A DNA stretch of 6,134 bases, taken from contig VGSD01000183.1 in the NCBI GenBank assembly GCA_016875155.1, forward strand, positions 1 to 6,134, read 5' to 3'. This DNA comes from Deltaproteobacteria bacterium (GTDB lineage: Bacteria > Desulfobacterota > BSN033 > UBA1163). Positions 5,727 to 6,134 of this stretch are shown here, in pieces (the first letter of the stretch is position 1; the number at the start of each line of letters is the position of its first letter). The notes under the pieces are model-generated. The model saw only the letters and a list, made by a program, of their open reading frames with translations, did not search any database and was not told the origin of the DNA. Both the position numbers and the translations under genes were made by a program.

Positions 5727-6134
5727 TCAACGGACTACTCCTGTCTTCTTCCAGACCTCCCGGACGCTCTCCTCGGACCTCCAGACCTGGTCTCCGGGGA
5801 CGCGAGTGACGTCTTTCCAGATTTTAAAAGGATAGGCAGGATCTTTTGCAATCGTTCCCTGGTAGCAGGGAACGCTTCCCATATGATCGAGAGGCCTAAT
5901 CATGAATTTGCCCCTCAAACTATCGAGGGATATTCCCTCCATCGCTTTAATGACTGCCTCTGTTTCAGAGGTCTTGGCTTTTTCAACGGCTGCTTTGAGC
6001 AGATAGACTCCATCATATGCCTGAACAGCCCAGGAGTCCGGATAGGCCCCTCTTGCTTTTCTATATTTTTCTACGAATTCAATCATTTTGGGATTGGGGT
6101 CCATGAAGAAACAGCCTCTTCCAAAACCAAAGGT
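5727..6134 (-). CDS. Periplasmic substrate-binding protein of a Liv-type ABC importer, C-terminal part (5' end outside window)
   Basis: The frame is open through the right edge, giving the last 135 residues of a larger protein (family size is usually 370-420). The Met at 6104 is internal, since ten in-frame residues (TFGFGRGCFF) precede it. The family fingerprint is clear: MIEFVEKYRKARGAYPDSWA at 17-36, then AYDGVYLLKAAVEKA at 39-53, the stretch LRGKFMIRPLDHMGSVPCYQ at 74-93, and DPAYPFKIWKDV at 99-110. These match the second lobe of Peripla_BP_6 (LivJ/LivK-like) receptors, which capture amino acids, aromatic acids or other carboxylates in the periplasm and deliver them to LivHM. The ligand-contacting first lobe and the signal peptide are outside the window, so the ligand cannot be inferred. 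It is the first visible gene of the transporter set and is separated from livH by 199 nt. Confidence 0.9.
   Translation of the reverse strand, partial: TFGFGRGCFFMDPNPKMIEFVEKYRKARGAYPDSWAVQAYDGVYLLKAAVEKAKTSETEAVIKAMEGISLDSLRGKFMIRPLDHMGSVPCYQGTIAKDPAYPFKIWKDVTRVPGDQVWRSEESVREVWKKTGVVR

Noticed and set aside
5727..6104. A complete small protein starting at ATG 6104
   Set aside because: The frame is open to the window edge, and the sequence matches only the C-terminal lobe of a much larger binding protein, so this Met is internal.

Overview
This window is one co-directional catabolic and transport locus, and every gene lies on the minus strand. Transcription order runs from high to low coordinates: the C-terminal end of a periplasmic substrate-binding protein (cut by the right edge), livH, livM, livG, livF, the alpha and beta subunits of a family I (glutaconate-type) CoA-transferase, and the N-terminal half of a MaoC / (R)-specific enoyl-CoA hydratase (cut by the left edge). 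No RNA gene, CRISPR array, transposase or phage gene was seen.

Right part, 2187-6134: a complete branched-chain-amino-acid-type (HAAT/Liv) ABC importer apart from the missing start of the binding protein. The two permeases and two ATPases are tightly packed: 40 nt between livH and livM, 2 nt between livM and livG, and a 4-nt ATGA overlap between livG and livF. The binding protein is separated from livH by a 199-nt spacer (5528-5726). That spacer holds a clearly structured repeat: two oppositely oriented arrays of 7-nt units form the ends of a 163-nt inverted-repeat element, with a hairpin-forming palindrome inside it.

Left part, 1-2033: a CoA-transferase pair, then a MaoC hydratase whose start codon overlaps the beta-subunit stop codon (TAATG). 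A 153-nt spacer separates livF from the CoA-transferase genes. It contains a plausible sigma-70 promoter (TTGACA / TATAGA, 18-nt spacing) and a small inverted repeat just upstream of it, so the enzyme genes may be transcribed separately from, or in addition to, the transporter.

How the parts fit: an organic acid is captured in the periplasm, imported by LivHMGF, activated by transfer of CoA from a donor acyl-CoA, and then passed to beta-oxidation-like steps that include hydration by the MaoC protein. This is inference from gene order. The Liv family also moves aromatic and other carboxylates, so the substrate need not be an amino acid.

Organism: a bacterium with roughly balanced base composition. 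Gene content and style (Liv importer beside GctAB-like CoA-transferase and MaoC, repetitive CGAA-rich intergenic DNA) suggest an anaerobic acid- or aromatic-degrading lineage such as Desulfobacterota or a related uncultured group. This placement is weak and rests on recalled patterns, not on a search. The genes are ordinary members of known families. The least explained sequence is the heptad-repeat element at 5546-5715.
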